Shown here in pieces: positions 1 to 6,717 of a stretch of 16,901 nucleotides of DNA. Source of the DNA: an uncultured Bacteroidales bacterium (GTDB taxonomy: Bacteria > Bacteroidota > Bacteroidia > Bacteroidales > Marinilabiliaceae); NCBI GenBank assembly GCA_937892095.1, contig CALAVC010000138.1, positions 1-16,901 of the forward strand, written 5' to 3'. The stretch's first letter is position 1; each line of letters starts with the position of its first letter. The notes below the pieces were generated by a model. The model was not told the DNA's origin. It worked only from the letters and a program-made list of their open reading frames with translations, and did not search any database. Both the position numbers and the translations under genes were made by a program.

Positions 1-59
1 ACCTAATATTCCACCTATGTTGTAAGTATCGCCAACTTTACCTTTGTGGAATATTAGGT
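1..59. repeat. Perfect 14-bp inverted repeat at the window edge
   Basis: Bases 1-14 are the exact reverse complement of bases 46-59, with a 31-nt spacer. The inner copy codes for the normal rfbB segment DLIFHKG. The outer copy replaces the expected conserved residues after YNIGG. A fold-back copy sitting exactly at a sequence end is typical of an assembly or amplification chimera, although a true hairpin cannot be excluded. Confidence 0.85.
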
Positions 60-774
60 CGATGGCACGAGCATGGTCTTCGACATAGAGCCAGTCGCGC
101 ACGTTTTCGCCTTTGCCATATACGGGCAGAGACTTGCCGTGGCGAATGTTGTTGATAAAGAGAGGGATGAGTTTTTCGGGGAACTGGTACGGCCCGTAGT
201 TGTTGGAGCAGTTGGTAACTACTGTTGGCATTCCATACGTATCGTGGAAAGCGCGCACAAAATGGTCGGAGCTTGCTTTTGAAGCACTATATGGGCTGTG
301 AGGTTGATATTTTGTTTCTTCGGTGAAGATAGTGCCGTCGAACTGTAATGCGCCATAGACCTCGTCGGTCGAGATGTGGTAGAACATCTTGCCACGGTAG
401 CCATCGGGAGAAGCCTCCCAAGCCTCTCGAGCGGCCTGAAGCAATGTGAGCGTGCCCAGCACGTTGGTGCGAGCAAAGGTAAATGGGTCTTTTATAGATC
501 GGTCGACGTGGCTTTCGGCGGCGAGGTGTATGATGCCGTCGACATGTTTGTCTCGGATTAGACGGCTAATGCCTTCGTAGTCGCAGATGTCCAAACGGCA
601 GAAGGTATAGTTTGAACGATGTTCGACATCACGCAGGTTCTCTAAGTTGCCAGCATAGGTTAGCTTGTCGACATTGATAATGTTATAGTCGGCATATTTG
701 TTTACGAAAAGGCGAACGACATGACTGCCTATGAAACCAGCACCGCCAGTGATAATGATGTTACGTTTTGGCAT
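1..774 (-). CDS. rfbB: dTDP-glucose 4,6-dehydratase, 3' part missing
   Basis: Converts dTDP-D-glucose to dTDP-4-keto-6-deoxy-D-glucose in the cytoplasm, the second step to dTDP-rhamnose and related deoxysugars of surface polysaccharides. This is an extended short-chain dehydrogenase. The first 258 codons are present; a full protein is about 350-380 residues. Visible are the NAD-binding GxxGxxG (G10, G13, G16), D137-E138 in the TDEVYG motif, the YxxxK pair Y162/K166, and the NNYGPYQFPEK substrate segment. The ATG at 774 lies 7 nt after the cstA stop, so the gene is probably co-transcribed with cstA. The last visible residues read YNIGG-ILG, whereas the family normally continues YNIGG-x-NE. The change coincides with an inverted repeat at the window edge, so the final four codons are suspect. 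The identification itself is secure. Confidence 0.95.
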   Translation of the reverse strand, partial: MPKRNIIITGGAGFIGSHVVRLFVNKYADYNIINVDKLTYAGNLENLRDVEHRSNYTFCRLDICDYEGISRLIRDKHVDGIIHLAAESHVDRSIKDPFTFARTNVLGTLTLLQAAREAWEASPDGYRGKMFYHISTDEVYGALQFDGTIFTEETKYQPHSPYSASKASSDHFVRAFHDTYGMPTVVTNCSNNYGPYQFPEKLIPLFINNIRHGKSLPVYGKGENVRDWLYVEDHARAIDLIFHKGKVGDTYNIGGILG

Positions 775-781
775 AAATTAT

Positions 782-2230
782 TTATTTCGATGAAGAACGA
801 TAGCCACGCAACCACATTGCGAAAAGCACAAGAGCCACACATGCTGCCAACGAGCCCACCGTGGGAGCAAGGTACGCAGACTGTGGAATGAGCGCGCCCA
901 AACACTCGGGAGCAACGAACAAGTATGTGGAGCAAACAGACGTCATCCAAAGTGCTGGGATGAGCGTTATAATGTAGGGGCGAGCAGTACGAGCAAAATA
1001 GACTGTTATGGTCCAAAGTGTAAAGACCGAGAGAGCCTGATTGCACCAAGCGAAGTAGCGCCAAATGATGTCGAAACCTGCTTTATCGTGGATGCTGTAT
1101 AGCAAGATTAGCAGAGTGACGACAAAAAGAGGCAAGCTTATGAGCAGACGCTTCGATATGTTTTTTTGTTCTATGTGGAGGGCATCGGCTACGATAAGAC
1201 GTGCCGAACGAAGAGCAGTGTCGCCCGATGTTATTGGGGCAAAGACAATGCCCAAAATGGCCAAAATGCTACCCACTGAGCCGAGCCATTCGACCGAGAG
1301 AGACTTGGCTACATAGGCACCCGTGAAGGCTTTGCCAGTAGCAGCGTCGGCAACACCATTCTCGGCAAAGAAAGCCGTGGCTGCAGCTGCCCAGATGAGA
1401 GCTACAACGCCCTCGGTTACCATGGCACCATAGAAAACTCGTCGACCATGGCGAGCATTGGTCAAGCAACGTGCCATGAGTGGCGACTGAGTGGCATGGA
1501 AACCACTAATGGCACCACAAGCGATGGAAACGAACATCATGGGGAAAATGGGGTACGTCTCGTACTTAGTGCCAAAACCGTCACACATTTCGGGCAAGGC
1601 GGGATGATTGTAGTAGAGCCCCCAAAGTATGCCAACAGCCATAAAGATTAGCGCAATGGCAAAGAGTGGATAAAACCGACCTATTATCTTGTCGATAGGC
1701 AACATGGTGGCCAAGACATAGTAGACAAATATGACGGCAATCCAAACCACAGCATCGAGATAATCGGGCGTCATGCCAGCGAGCAATTCAGCTGGGCCGG
1801 ACACGAATACGGCTCCGACAAGAATCATCAAGACTACGGTAAAGACACCAAATACTTTCTTGGTAGTCAGACCGAGGTAGCGACCAATAATTTCGGGCAA
1901 ACTTTCGCCATCGTGCGCAAGCGACATCATGGCAGCTACGAAATCGTGTACTGCACCTGCGAATATGGTTCCGAAGACTATCCAGAGGTAGCTTGCCGTG
2001 CCAAACTTAGCACCCATTATGGCGCCAAAGATAGGACCGAGACCAGCAATGTTGAGAAATTGTATCATGTAGACTTTCCACGTTGGGAGAGGCAGAAAGT
2101 CGACGCCATCGGGGTGTGCGACAGCTGGCGTAGGCTTAGAATAGTCGTAGGCGACGACACGTTCTACGAAACTGCCGTAGAAAATGTAGCCCAAGACAAG
2201 AGCAATGAGTGCAATGGTAAAAGTTATCAT
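782..2230 (-). CDS. cstA: CstA-family carbon starvation protein (peptide/pyruvate-type transporter)
   Basis: Polytopic inner-membrane protein of the CstA/BtsT family; characterised members import pyruvate or peptides. From the ATG at 2230 it has 482 residues, shorter than the roughly 700-residue enterobacterial proteins but with the same core. Conserved segments seen are QFLNIAGLGPIFGAI, GAVHDFVAAMMS, CGAISGFHATQSPLMARC and SGDTALRSARLIVADA, among a dozen or so hydrophobic stretches. The frame is open upstream to a TTG at 2365, but that stretch overlaps the methyltransferase gene and is basic and non-hydrophobic. The ATG at 2230 instead starts directly on a membrane segment (MITFTIALIALVLG) and follows the methyltransferase stop by 14 A-rich nt. 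The specific substrate cannot be told from sequence. Confidence 0.93.
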   Translation of the reverse strand: MITFTIALIALVLGYIFYGSFVERVVAYDYSKPTPAVAHPDGVDFLPLPTWKVYMIQFLNIAGLGPIFGAIMGAKFGTASYLWIVFGTIFAGAVHDFVAAMMSLAHDGESLPEIIGRYLGLTTKKVFGVFTVVLMILVGAVFVSGPAELLAGMTPDYLDAVVWIAVIFVYYVLATMLPIDKIIGRFYPLFAIALIFMAVGILWGLYYNHPALPEMCDGFGTKYETYPIFPMMFVSIACGAISGFHATQSPLMARCLTNARHGRRVFYGAMVTEGVVALIWAAAATAFFAENGVADAATGKAFTGAYVAKSLSVEWLGSVGSILAILGIVFAPITSGDTALRSARLIVADALHIEQKNISKRLLISLPLFVVTLLILLYSIHDKAGFDIIWRYFAWCNQALSVFTLWTITVYFARTARPYIITLIPALWMTSVCSTYLFVAPECLGALIPQSAYLAPTVGSLAACVALVLFAMWLRGYRSSSK

Positions 2231-2244
2231 GATTGTGTTTTTTT

Positions 2245-2961
2245 TTATTTCTTTTTGCTGAGACAGACCAAAGATGTGTAGCGAGATTCGCTTTGCAGAC
2301 ATGTTAGCGAGAGCCCGCATTGCGTAGCAACGTCTTCGAGGACGTCGTAGCCGAGGAATAGCCAATCGTATTGGGCTGTGGCTCGGCCGTATTTTATGAC
2401 GTAATCTATTTGCCCATAATAGCGGTCGGAGAGTGGCAAAGCAATGCTTCCGTCTTCTTCTTCGTAGAGGTAGGCGAGGTCGGTTATGTCGGTTAGAATC
2501 TTGCCGTCGGGCGATAGAAGCGATGAGAGCTTGCGGAGCAGTCGTGGCAGATTGTCAAGAGAACCTGCTATGCCCAATCCATTCATTAAGAGCAAGATGG
2601 TAGAATACCTTTTTTGAGTCTCGTAGGTAAATATGTCGGAATTGACTACGGAATGCAGACCCCGACTTTTCATAACTCGGCACGCTCCGCACGAGACGTC
2701 GAGCGCATCGACTAAGATGCCATTACTTTGTAGCCAAAGCGAGTGACTGCCACCGCAAGCACCGATGTCGAGTGTCGTACTACGACACATTTCGAGGGCT
2801 TCACACGTCAGAGGCGACATTTGGTCGTGAGCAAGAAAGAATTCGGACACTGCCCATTGCTCATCGTCTATTGTCTGGCTACTGACGTCGAAATGTGCAT
2901 CGAGAAGACCATTGTAGTAGTCTTCGAGAGCGAGCCCGAAGACATCTTCATTTTCGCTCAT
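2245..2961 (-). CDS. Class I SAM-dependent methyltransferase
   Basis: A 238-residue cytoplasmic protein with a Rossmann-type SAM-binding core. Motif I is LDIGACGGSHSLWL (D65-G71), the acidic ribose-binding end of strand 2 is in VDALDVS (D88), and the strand-4 region reads LLLMNGLGIAGSLDNLP. SPDGKILTD (about 150-158) is the usual turn before strand 5. The N-terminal 55 residues are acidic and look like a substrate cap. The ATG at 2961 lies inside the end of the phosphatase gene (14-bp overlap), suggesting translational coupling. The TAA stop falls inside the A-rich tract that leads into cstA. The substrate is unknown; nothing in the sequence separates a small-molecule, lipid or protein target. 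The fold call is confident, the role is open. Confidence 0.85.
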   Translation of the reverse strand: MSENEDVFGLALEDYYNGLLDAHFDVSSQTIDDEQWAVSEFFLAHDQMSPLTCEALEMCRSTTLDIGACGGSHSLWLQSNGILVDALDVSCGACRVMKSRGLHSVVNSDIFTYETQKRYSTILLLMNGLGIAGSLDNLPRLLRKLSSLLSPDGKILTDITDLAYLYEEEDGSIALPLSDRYYGQIDYVIKYGRATAQYDWLFLGYDVLEDVATQCGLSLTCLQSESRYTSLVCLSKKK

Positions 2962-3433
2962 TGCTCAAAAGTATATGATTAAGAAGTCCACAGACTCCAT
3001 CTTCGATAAGTTCGAGTGCGAGTTCAAAGTCGCGTTCGTCACCATAGTATGGGTCGGGGATTGTGGTATATTCGTTGTGGTTTGTCATGTAGTCGGCAAG
3101 ACAGACCACCTTGCGCTTTTGCGTGTCTGTTGTGACCTTACTGAGCAAGCTACGCATGTTTTCGTTGTCCATACCGACAATGAGGTCGAACTTGTCGAAA
3201 TCGGCAGAACAGACTTGACGAGCTACGTGATTGAATGTGTAGCCGTGTCGAGCCCCACAGCGTCTCATCCGACTGTCGGGGAGGTCGCCCACATGCCATG
3301 GTCCGATGCCAGCCGAGTCTATAAACAAACAGACGCGACGCTTGGCACAAACGTCACGCATAACCCCATCGGCAGCTGGAGAACGACAGATATTGCCTAA
3401 GCAGACAAAGAGTATGCTACTGATTTTCGGCAT
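2948..3433 (-). CDS. Low-molecular-weight protein tyrosine phosphatase
   Basis: A cytoplasmic phosphatase of the LMW-PTP family, 161 residues, the normal length. The P-loop CX5R(S) is CLGNICRS with nucleophile C11 and R17 near the N-terminus. The general-acid loop DPYYG carries D127, and the DSAG motif (39-42) is present, so the active site looks intact. Bacterial members often dephosphorylate BY-kinases and sugar enzymes of capsule or exopolysaccharide export, which would fit the rfbB gene in the same run. No BY-kinase is in the window, so that link is inference. The start overlaps the upstream beta-helix gene by 17 bp and the end overlaps the methyltransferase start by 14 bp. Confidence 0.95.
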   Translation of the reverse strand: MPKISSILFVCLGNICRSPAADGVMRDVCAKRRVCLFIDSAGIGPWHVGDLPDSRMRRCGARHGYTFNHVARQVCSADFDKFDLIVGMDNENMRSLLSKVTTDTQKRKVVCLADYMTNHNEYTTIPDPYYGDERDFELALELIEDGVCGLLNHILLSNERK

Positions 3434-4736
3434 CGGGTCGCAGCTTTAAGAAGTCTATGTCGGGTAGAGAGCCACAAGGCTTACGTTTACTCCACAAGAG
3501 CCGACTATCGAGCGAGATGAACGAAGAGTCGTTAAGGTCCATATCGGGCATAAAAGTGTTGCCCTCAACCTTGCATTGCGAAGGGTCTATCATTGCATAT
3601 TCGTTGCGACGGCCATTGTAGGACACGTTGCCACATAGGACGTGGTCGTAGCCACCGACATCGACATTATCGTCGTAGCTTTTCTGGTTGACCATATTGA
3701 AGTTGCAAGCATTTTCTGCAGCACGATTGTTCTGCCAATGGTTGCCAGCAAGATGGTGGTTGGCATAGAAGCCATTATTTTTGTTGTACCATGCAATGCA
3801 GTTGGTGATGACATTGATTGGTGCGTTGGGGCTAACTGCCATTTTGCGTAGTCCGTAGCCACCAGCTTTGAAACCAGCGCCGTCGGCACGTCTTGTCAGA
3901 GTGCTGTCGTATCCGTTTTGCCAAGCCCAACAACTGTCGATAACTACGGGTGCAAGGCTATTGATGAGGTCGAAGCCGTCGTCGCTATTGCGCCAAGCTC
4001 GACAGCCACGCAACATGTTGCCATAGCACTGACTATCGGGCAAATGGAATCCGAAGCCGTCACAATTGCCACCTTTGCCGTTTTCGGACACAGGGTCGTA
4101 GTTGTTGTAGGCATCGCAATTGAGAATGAGATTATCGTGTCCGCCTTTGGCATAGACTCCGATACCCATGCCGTCGTGCATATTTACTTGTTCTATGATG
4201 CAGTGACTGCCTGTAAGGCTGATATATTCGCTTTGTGTGTGTCCTGTCTGCGTAACCTGAATGCCAACAATGTCGAATTTTCGCAGTCGCCAATAGTCTC
4301 CACTGATAAAGAAACCGCTGACACGTTTATTCTCTGGTTTTACATTGCTAAGGTCAATGACTACTTTCTCGTTGGCAAAAGCACTTATGGTTAGTGGTCG
4401 AAACTCTGAGCCATTGGCATTGAGCATATAGACGCATGCATACAACCCTCGAAGAGCAGAGCCCATTATGTCCGATTCTTGTGGGCGGTAGGTACCTTCG
4501 CGTAGCCAAATTGTTTCGCCAGGACGTATTTCGCTAATGGCCTTGCCGAGTGTCTGATAGGGGTGAGCAATTGTTCCGTCGCCCACATCGTCGCCACTTG
4601 GCGAGACGTATATGTCTTTACGTGTACAACCTTGCAAAAAAAGAGCTAAGAGAAGTACGCACATGCAGTGCAGACGTAAAGAAAGAATATGATGTAAGTA
4701 GTGCAAACCTTTAAGAATCAGAGATAGAGAATACAC
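3417..4736 (-). CDS. PL9-like right-handed beta-helix lipoprotein (putative pectate/polysaccharide lyase)
   Basis: Exported beta-helix protein, 439 residues if read from the GTG at 4736. A hydrophobic stretch ending LALFLQGC gives a lipobox with C37, followed by the DUF1565-like entry IYVSPSGDDVGDGT and then coils of N/D-rich beta-helix. D226 (CDGFGFH), the DDGFD cluster (D252, D253, D256) and K290 (GAGFKAGG) are spaced much like the calcium-binding aspartates and catalytic lysine of pectate lyase Pel9A (family PL9). A surface polysaccharide lyase is therefore likely, but uronate specificity is inferred. The start is uncertain: a perfect promoter box at 4738-4745 would put transcription initiation just inside this GTG. 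A TTG at 4706 or the ATG at 4664 may then be the true start, though the ATG version has a signal peptide with no basic residue. The gene overlaps the phosphatase gene by 17 bp. Confidence 0.85.
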   Translation of the reverse strand: MYSLSLILKGLHYLHHILSLRLHCMCVLLLALFLQGCTRKDIYVSPSGDDVGDGTIAHPYQTLGKAISEIRPGETIWLREGTYRPQESDIMGSALRGLYACVYMLNANGSEFRPLTISAFANEKVVIDLSNVKPENKRVSGFFISGDYWRLRKFDIVGIQVTQTGHTQSEYISLTGSHCIIEQVNMHDGMGIGVYAKGGHDNLILNCDAYNNYDPVSENGKGGNCDGFGFHLPDSQCYGNMLRGCRAWRNSDDGFDLINSLAPVVIDSCWAWQNGYDSTLTRRADGAGFKAGGYGLRKMAVSPNAPINVITNCIAWYNKNNGFYANHHLAGNHWQNNRAAENACNFNMVNQKSYDDNVDVGGYDHVLCGNVSYNGRRNEYAMIDPSQCKVEGNTFMPDMDLNDSSFISLDSRLLWSKRKPCGSLPDIDFLKLRPDAENQ

Positions 4737-4737
4737 A

Positions 4738-4745
4738 CAAAGTTA
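4738..4745 (-). promoter_or_regulatory. Bacteroidota -7 promoter box for the leftward operon
   Basis: Reads TAACTTTG on the minus strand, an exact match to TAnnTTTG. A TTTG lies 16 nt further upstream, closer than the usual 19-21 nt for the -33 element. It would start transcription around 4730-4734, at or just inside the GTG considered for the beta-helix gene. Confidence 0.5.
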
Positions 4746-4782
4746 ATGCGTTTTAATTAGACAAAACCTAAATTTTACAATT

Positions 4783-4799
4783 CTTTTCGTTATGAAAAG
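4783..4799. promoter_or_regulatory. Candidate operator palindrome in the divergent region
   Basis: CTTTTC, five bases, then GAAAAG form a perfect 6-bp inverted repeat in the 119-nt gap between the beta-helix and rubrerythrin genes. A second inverted repeat, TTTGAC-N14-GTCAAA, lies at 4802-4827. Rubrerythrins are often under peroxide-responsive control, but neither site matches a known regulator box well enough to name one. Confidence 0.3.
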
Positions 4800-4855
4800 T
4801 ATTTGACGTAAAATTGCAAAAGTCAAAAATAATCCAAAGAACAAATTCATAGGTT

Positions 4856-5407
4856 ATGGCAAAATTTATATGCACCGTATGTGGCTATGTCCACGAGGGC
4901 GACGCACCGCCCGAAAGATGTCCGCAATGTAAAGTACCCGCATCGAAATTTAAAGTTCTTGACGAGTCGTCAGTTCTTAATTTTGAGACGGAGCATGTTG
5001 TTGGCTCGGCAAAAGGTACTGACGCAGAGATGATAAAAGACCTCAATGCACACTTCAATGGAGAGTGTTCGGAGGTGGGTATGTACCTTGCGATGAGTCG
5101 TCAGGCTGACCGCGAAGGATACCCTGAGATTGCTGAAGCTTTCAAGCGTTATGCGTTTGAAGAGGCTGAGCACGCAGCCAAGTTTGCCGAGTTGCTGGGC
5201 GACGTGGTGTGGGACACTAAGACCAACCTTGAGAAGCGCATGAACGCTGAGGCTGGAGCATGTGCAGACAAGTTCCGCATTGCAAAGCGAGCCAAAGAGA
5301 TGGGGCATGATGCTATCCACGACACAGTACACGAGATGGCAAAAGACGAAGCTCGTCATGGTCAAGGTTTCTACGGACTCTACCAACGCTACTTTGGCAA
5401 GAAATAG
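4856..5407 (+). CDS. Rubrerythrin with N-terminal rubredoxin domain (reverse-type)
   Basis: Cytoplasmic non-haem iron peroxidase that reduces hydrogen peroxide in anaerobes. The 183-residue protein has the rubredoxin domain first: C6 and C9 (CTVCGY) with C22 and C25 (CPQC) form the Fe(Cys)4 site. The four-helix di-iron domain follows, with E70/E73 (NGECSE), E103-x-x-H106 (EAEH) and E165-x-x-H168 (EARH). Classical rubrerythrin has the opposite order; this arrangement is the reverse rubrerythrin known in Clostridium and Bacteroidota. The gene stands alone, divergent from the beta-helix operon and ended by the hairpin at 5430-5477. No clear -7 box is seen upstream; TAAATTTT at 4769-4776 is one mismatch away. 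Confidence 0.96.
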   Translation: MAKFICTVCGYVHEGDAPPERCPQCKVPASKFKVLDESSVLNFETEHVVGSAKGTDAEMIKDLNAHFNGECSEVGMYLAMSRQADREGYPEIAEAFKRYAFEEAEHAAKFAELLGDVVWDTKTNLEKRMNAEAGACADKFRIAKRAKEMGHDAIHDTVHEMAKDEARHGQGFYGLYQRYFGKK

Positions 5408-5429
5408 ACCGACGTAGAAAATTATTTAC

Positions 5430-5477
5430 AAAAGCAATCCGCCAACGCTTAAGATTAGGCTTTGGCGGATTGCTTTT
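5430..5477. terminator. Bidirectional terminator between rubrerythrin and pdxJ
   Basis: A perfect 16-bp stem (5430-5445 with 5462-5477) reads AAAAGCAATCCGCCAA on its left arm, with a 16-nt loop. The GC-rich core is flanked by A's on one side and T's on the other, so it gives a GC stem plus U-run in both directions. It sits between the convergent stops of rubrerythrin and pdxJ. Confidence 0.9.
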
Positions 5478-5496
5478 ATGTATGTATACTGGATAA

Positions 5497-6219
5497 TTAT
5501 CTTTTGGCAGAGGTCAGAGCAAGATATTCGCTGACGGTCTTTTCGAGCCCGAGATAGAGTGCGTCGCAGATGAGTTGATGACCTATTGAGACTTCTTTTA
5601 CGAATGGTATTTGGTCGAGGAAATAGCCCAAGTTGACAAGGCTGAGGTCGTGACCTGCGTTGACACTCAAACCGAGACGACGGGCTGCTTGAGCAGCCAA
5701 GACATAGGGCGCAACGGCAGCTTCGCGATTTGTGGCATAGGCGGAGGCATAGGGCTCGGTGTAGAGTTCGACACGGTCGGCACCGATACGGGCTGCTGCT
5801 TCGACCATTTTGATGTCGGGGTCGACAAAGATACTGGTGCGAATGCCTGCGTCGTTGAGTCGGAGGACTATGTCGCGTAGCTCGGCTTCGTGGGAGATTG
5901 TGTCCCAACCAGCGTTGCTGGTGAGCGCATCGGGCGCATCGGGGACGAGTGTTACTTGTGTAGGCTTGACGCGGAGGACAAGTTCTAAGAAACGATCGGA
6001 AGGATAGCCTTCGATGTTAAATTCGGTGCGGATAACTTTTGTTAGGTCAACAACATCGGCATAACGGATGTGCCTTTCGTCGGGACGAGGGTGAACAGTG
6101 ATGCCTTCTGCGCCAAAGCGTTGGAGGTCGTCGGCAACGCGACAGACATCAGGAGCATTGCCACCACGAGCATTGCGAAGAGTAGCAATTTTGTTGATAT
6201 TGACACTAAGTTTTGTCAT
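5497..6219 (-). CDS. pdxJ: Pyridoxine 5'-phosphate synthase
   Basis: Condenses 1-deoxyxylulose 5-phosphate with 3-amino-2-oxopropyl phosphate, the ring-closing step of the DXP-dependent vitamin B6 pathway. The 240-residue cytoplasmic TIM barrel has normal family length. Seen are VNINKIATLRNARGG at the N-terminus, the phosphate/catalytic segment TVHPRPDERHI (H43, R45, H50), E70 in NIEGYPSDRF, E151 (VELYTEP) and H190 in NAGHDL. These correspond to catalytic residues of the E. coli enzyme. The NIEGYPS and TSNAGWDT variants are those of Bacteroidota PdxJ. It appears monocistronic, with a -7 box 22 nt upstream and a strong hairpin downstream. Confidence 0.97.
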   Translation of the reverse strand: MTKLSVNINKIATLRNARGGNAPDVCRVADDLQRFGAEGITVHPRPDERHIRYADVVDLTKVIRTEFNIEGYPSDRFLELVLRVKPTQVTLVPDAPDALTSNAGWDTISHEAELRDIVLRLNDAGIRTSIFVDPDIKMVEAAARIGADRVELYTEPYASAYATNREAAVAPYVLAAQAARRLGLSVNAGHDLSLVNLGYFLDQIPFVKEVSIGHQLICDALYLGLEKTVSEYLALTSAKR

Positions 6220-6241
6220 CTTTTGTCGTTCTTTGCAGTGG

Positions 6242-6249
6242 CAAAATTA
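6242..6249 (-). promoter_or_regulatory. -7 promoter box for pdxJ
   Basis: TAATTTTG on the minus strand is an exact TAnnTTTG match, 22 nt before the pdxJ ATG. The same octamer followed by C occurs before the MATE gene. No TTTG at the usual -33 spacing is seen. Confidence 0.5.
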
Positions 6250-6324
6250 CACAAAAGAGAGATAACCTATCATCTACGAGCGACATAATTAGACTCGACT
6301 CGAAAAAGGCTCACACAAACTATA

Positions 6325-6717
6325 ATGAATAAACAGCTGATTATTAAGACCTTACGCACACTTCCGATGATATTTATATTGTCGTGCAGTTGGTACTTGT
6401 CGTCGCAAGAGAGAATAGAGATGATGCCTGGATTTGACGGTTCGGACAAACTTGTTCACCTGATTTGCTTTGGAGGATTGGCAGGGTCGGTGTGCATGGC
6501 ACTCGGTCAAAGGGGTTGGCGACGAGTGTGGCTTCCGATATTGCTTGTGTCGGTGTATGGCATTGTAGATGAAATACACCAAAGTTACACACCAGGCAGA
6601 ACGAGTTCGGCGGCAGATTGGGTAGCCGACACGGTGGGCGCAACGCTTGGTACGATTGCGTACGTAGTCTTGACAACGAAATTATTTTATAAAACGTCGC
6701 AAACGGAAAAGAAGTAG
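6325..6717 (+). CDS. VanZ-like membrane protein
   Basis: A 130-residue inner-membrane protein of the VanZ-like family, with four hydrophobic segments at about 12-27, 43-60, 67-81 and 102-121. Family residues are D41/K42 and H45 (DKLVH), D82-E83 and Q86 (DEIHQ), the PGR turn (90-92) and D98/D102 (ADWVADTVGA). VanZ itself raises teicoplanin resistance by an unclear route; small housekeeping homologues are common in Bacteroidota and have no assigned function, so no resistance should be inferred. The ATG at 6325 follows a 105-nt gap after the divergent pdxJ start; I see no clear promoter box on this strand. Its last 36 bp overlap the end of the convergent MATE gene. Confidence 0.88.
   Translation: MNKQLIIKTLRTLPMIFILSCSWYLSSQERIEMMPGFDGSDKLVHLICFGGLAGSVCMALGQRGWRRVWLPILLVSVYGIVDEIHQSYTPGRTSSAADWVADTVGATLGTIAYVVLTTKLFYKTSQTEKK

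Noticed and set aside
2231..2365. Upstream extension of cstA to a TTG start
   Set aside because: The 45 extra residues are basic, overlap the methyltransferase gene, and precede an obvious membrane-protein N-terminus at the ATG at 2230.
2975..3400. 141-codon open frame on the plus strand opposite the phosphatase gene
   Set aside because: It is fully antisense to the LMW phosphatase, whose P-loop and DPYYG motif are intact; no family resemblance in the opposite frame.
3918..4394. 158-codon open frame on the plus strand opposite the beta-helix gene
   Set aside because: It is antisense to a gene with clear domain and active-site evidence. The translation is V/A/I-rich with no recognisable motif, as expected from codon bias on the coding strand.
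6325..6717. Glycopeptide resistance gene vanZ
   Set aside because: Only the VanZ-like fold is present; there is no vanH/A/X or regulator nearby, and such homologues are common housekeeping proteins in Bacteroidota.
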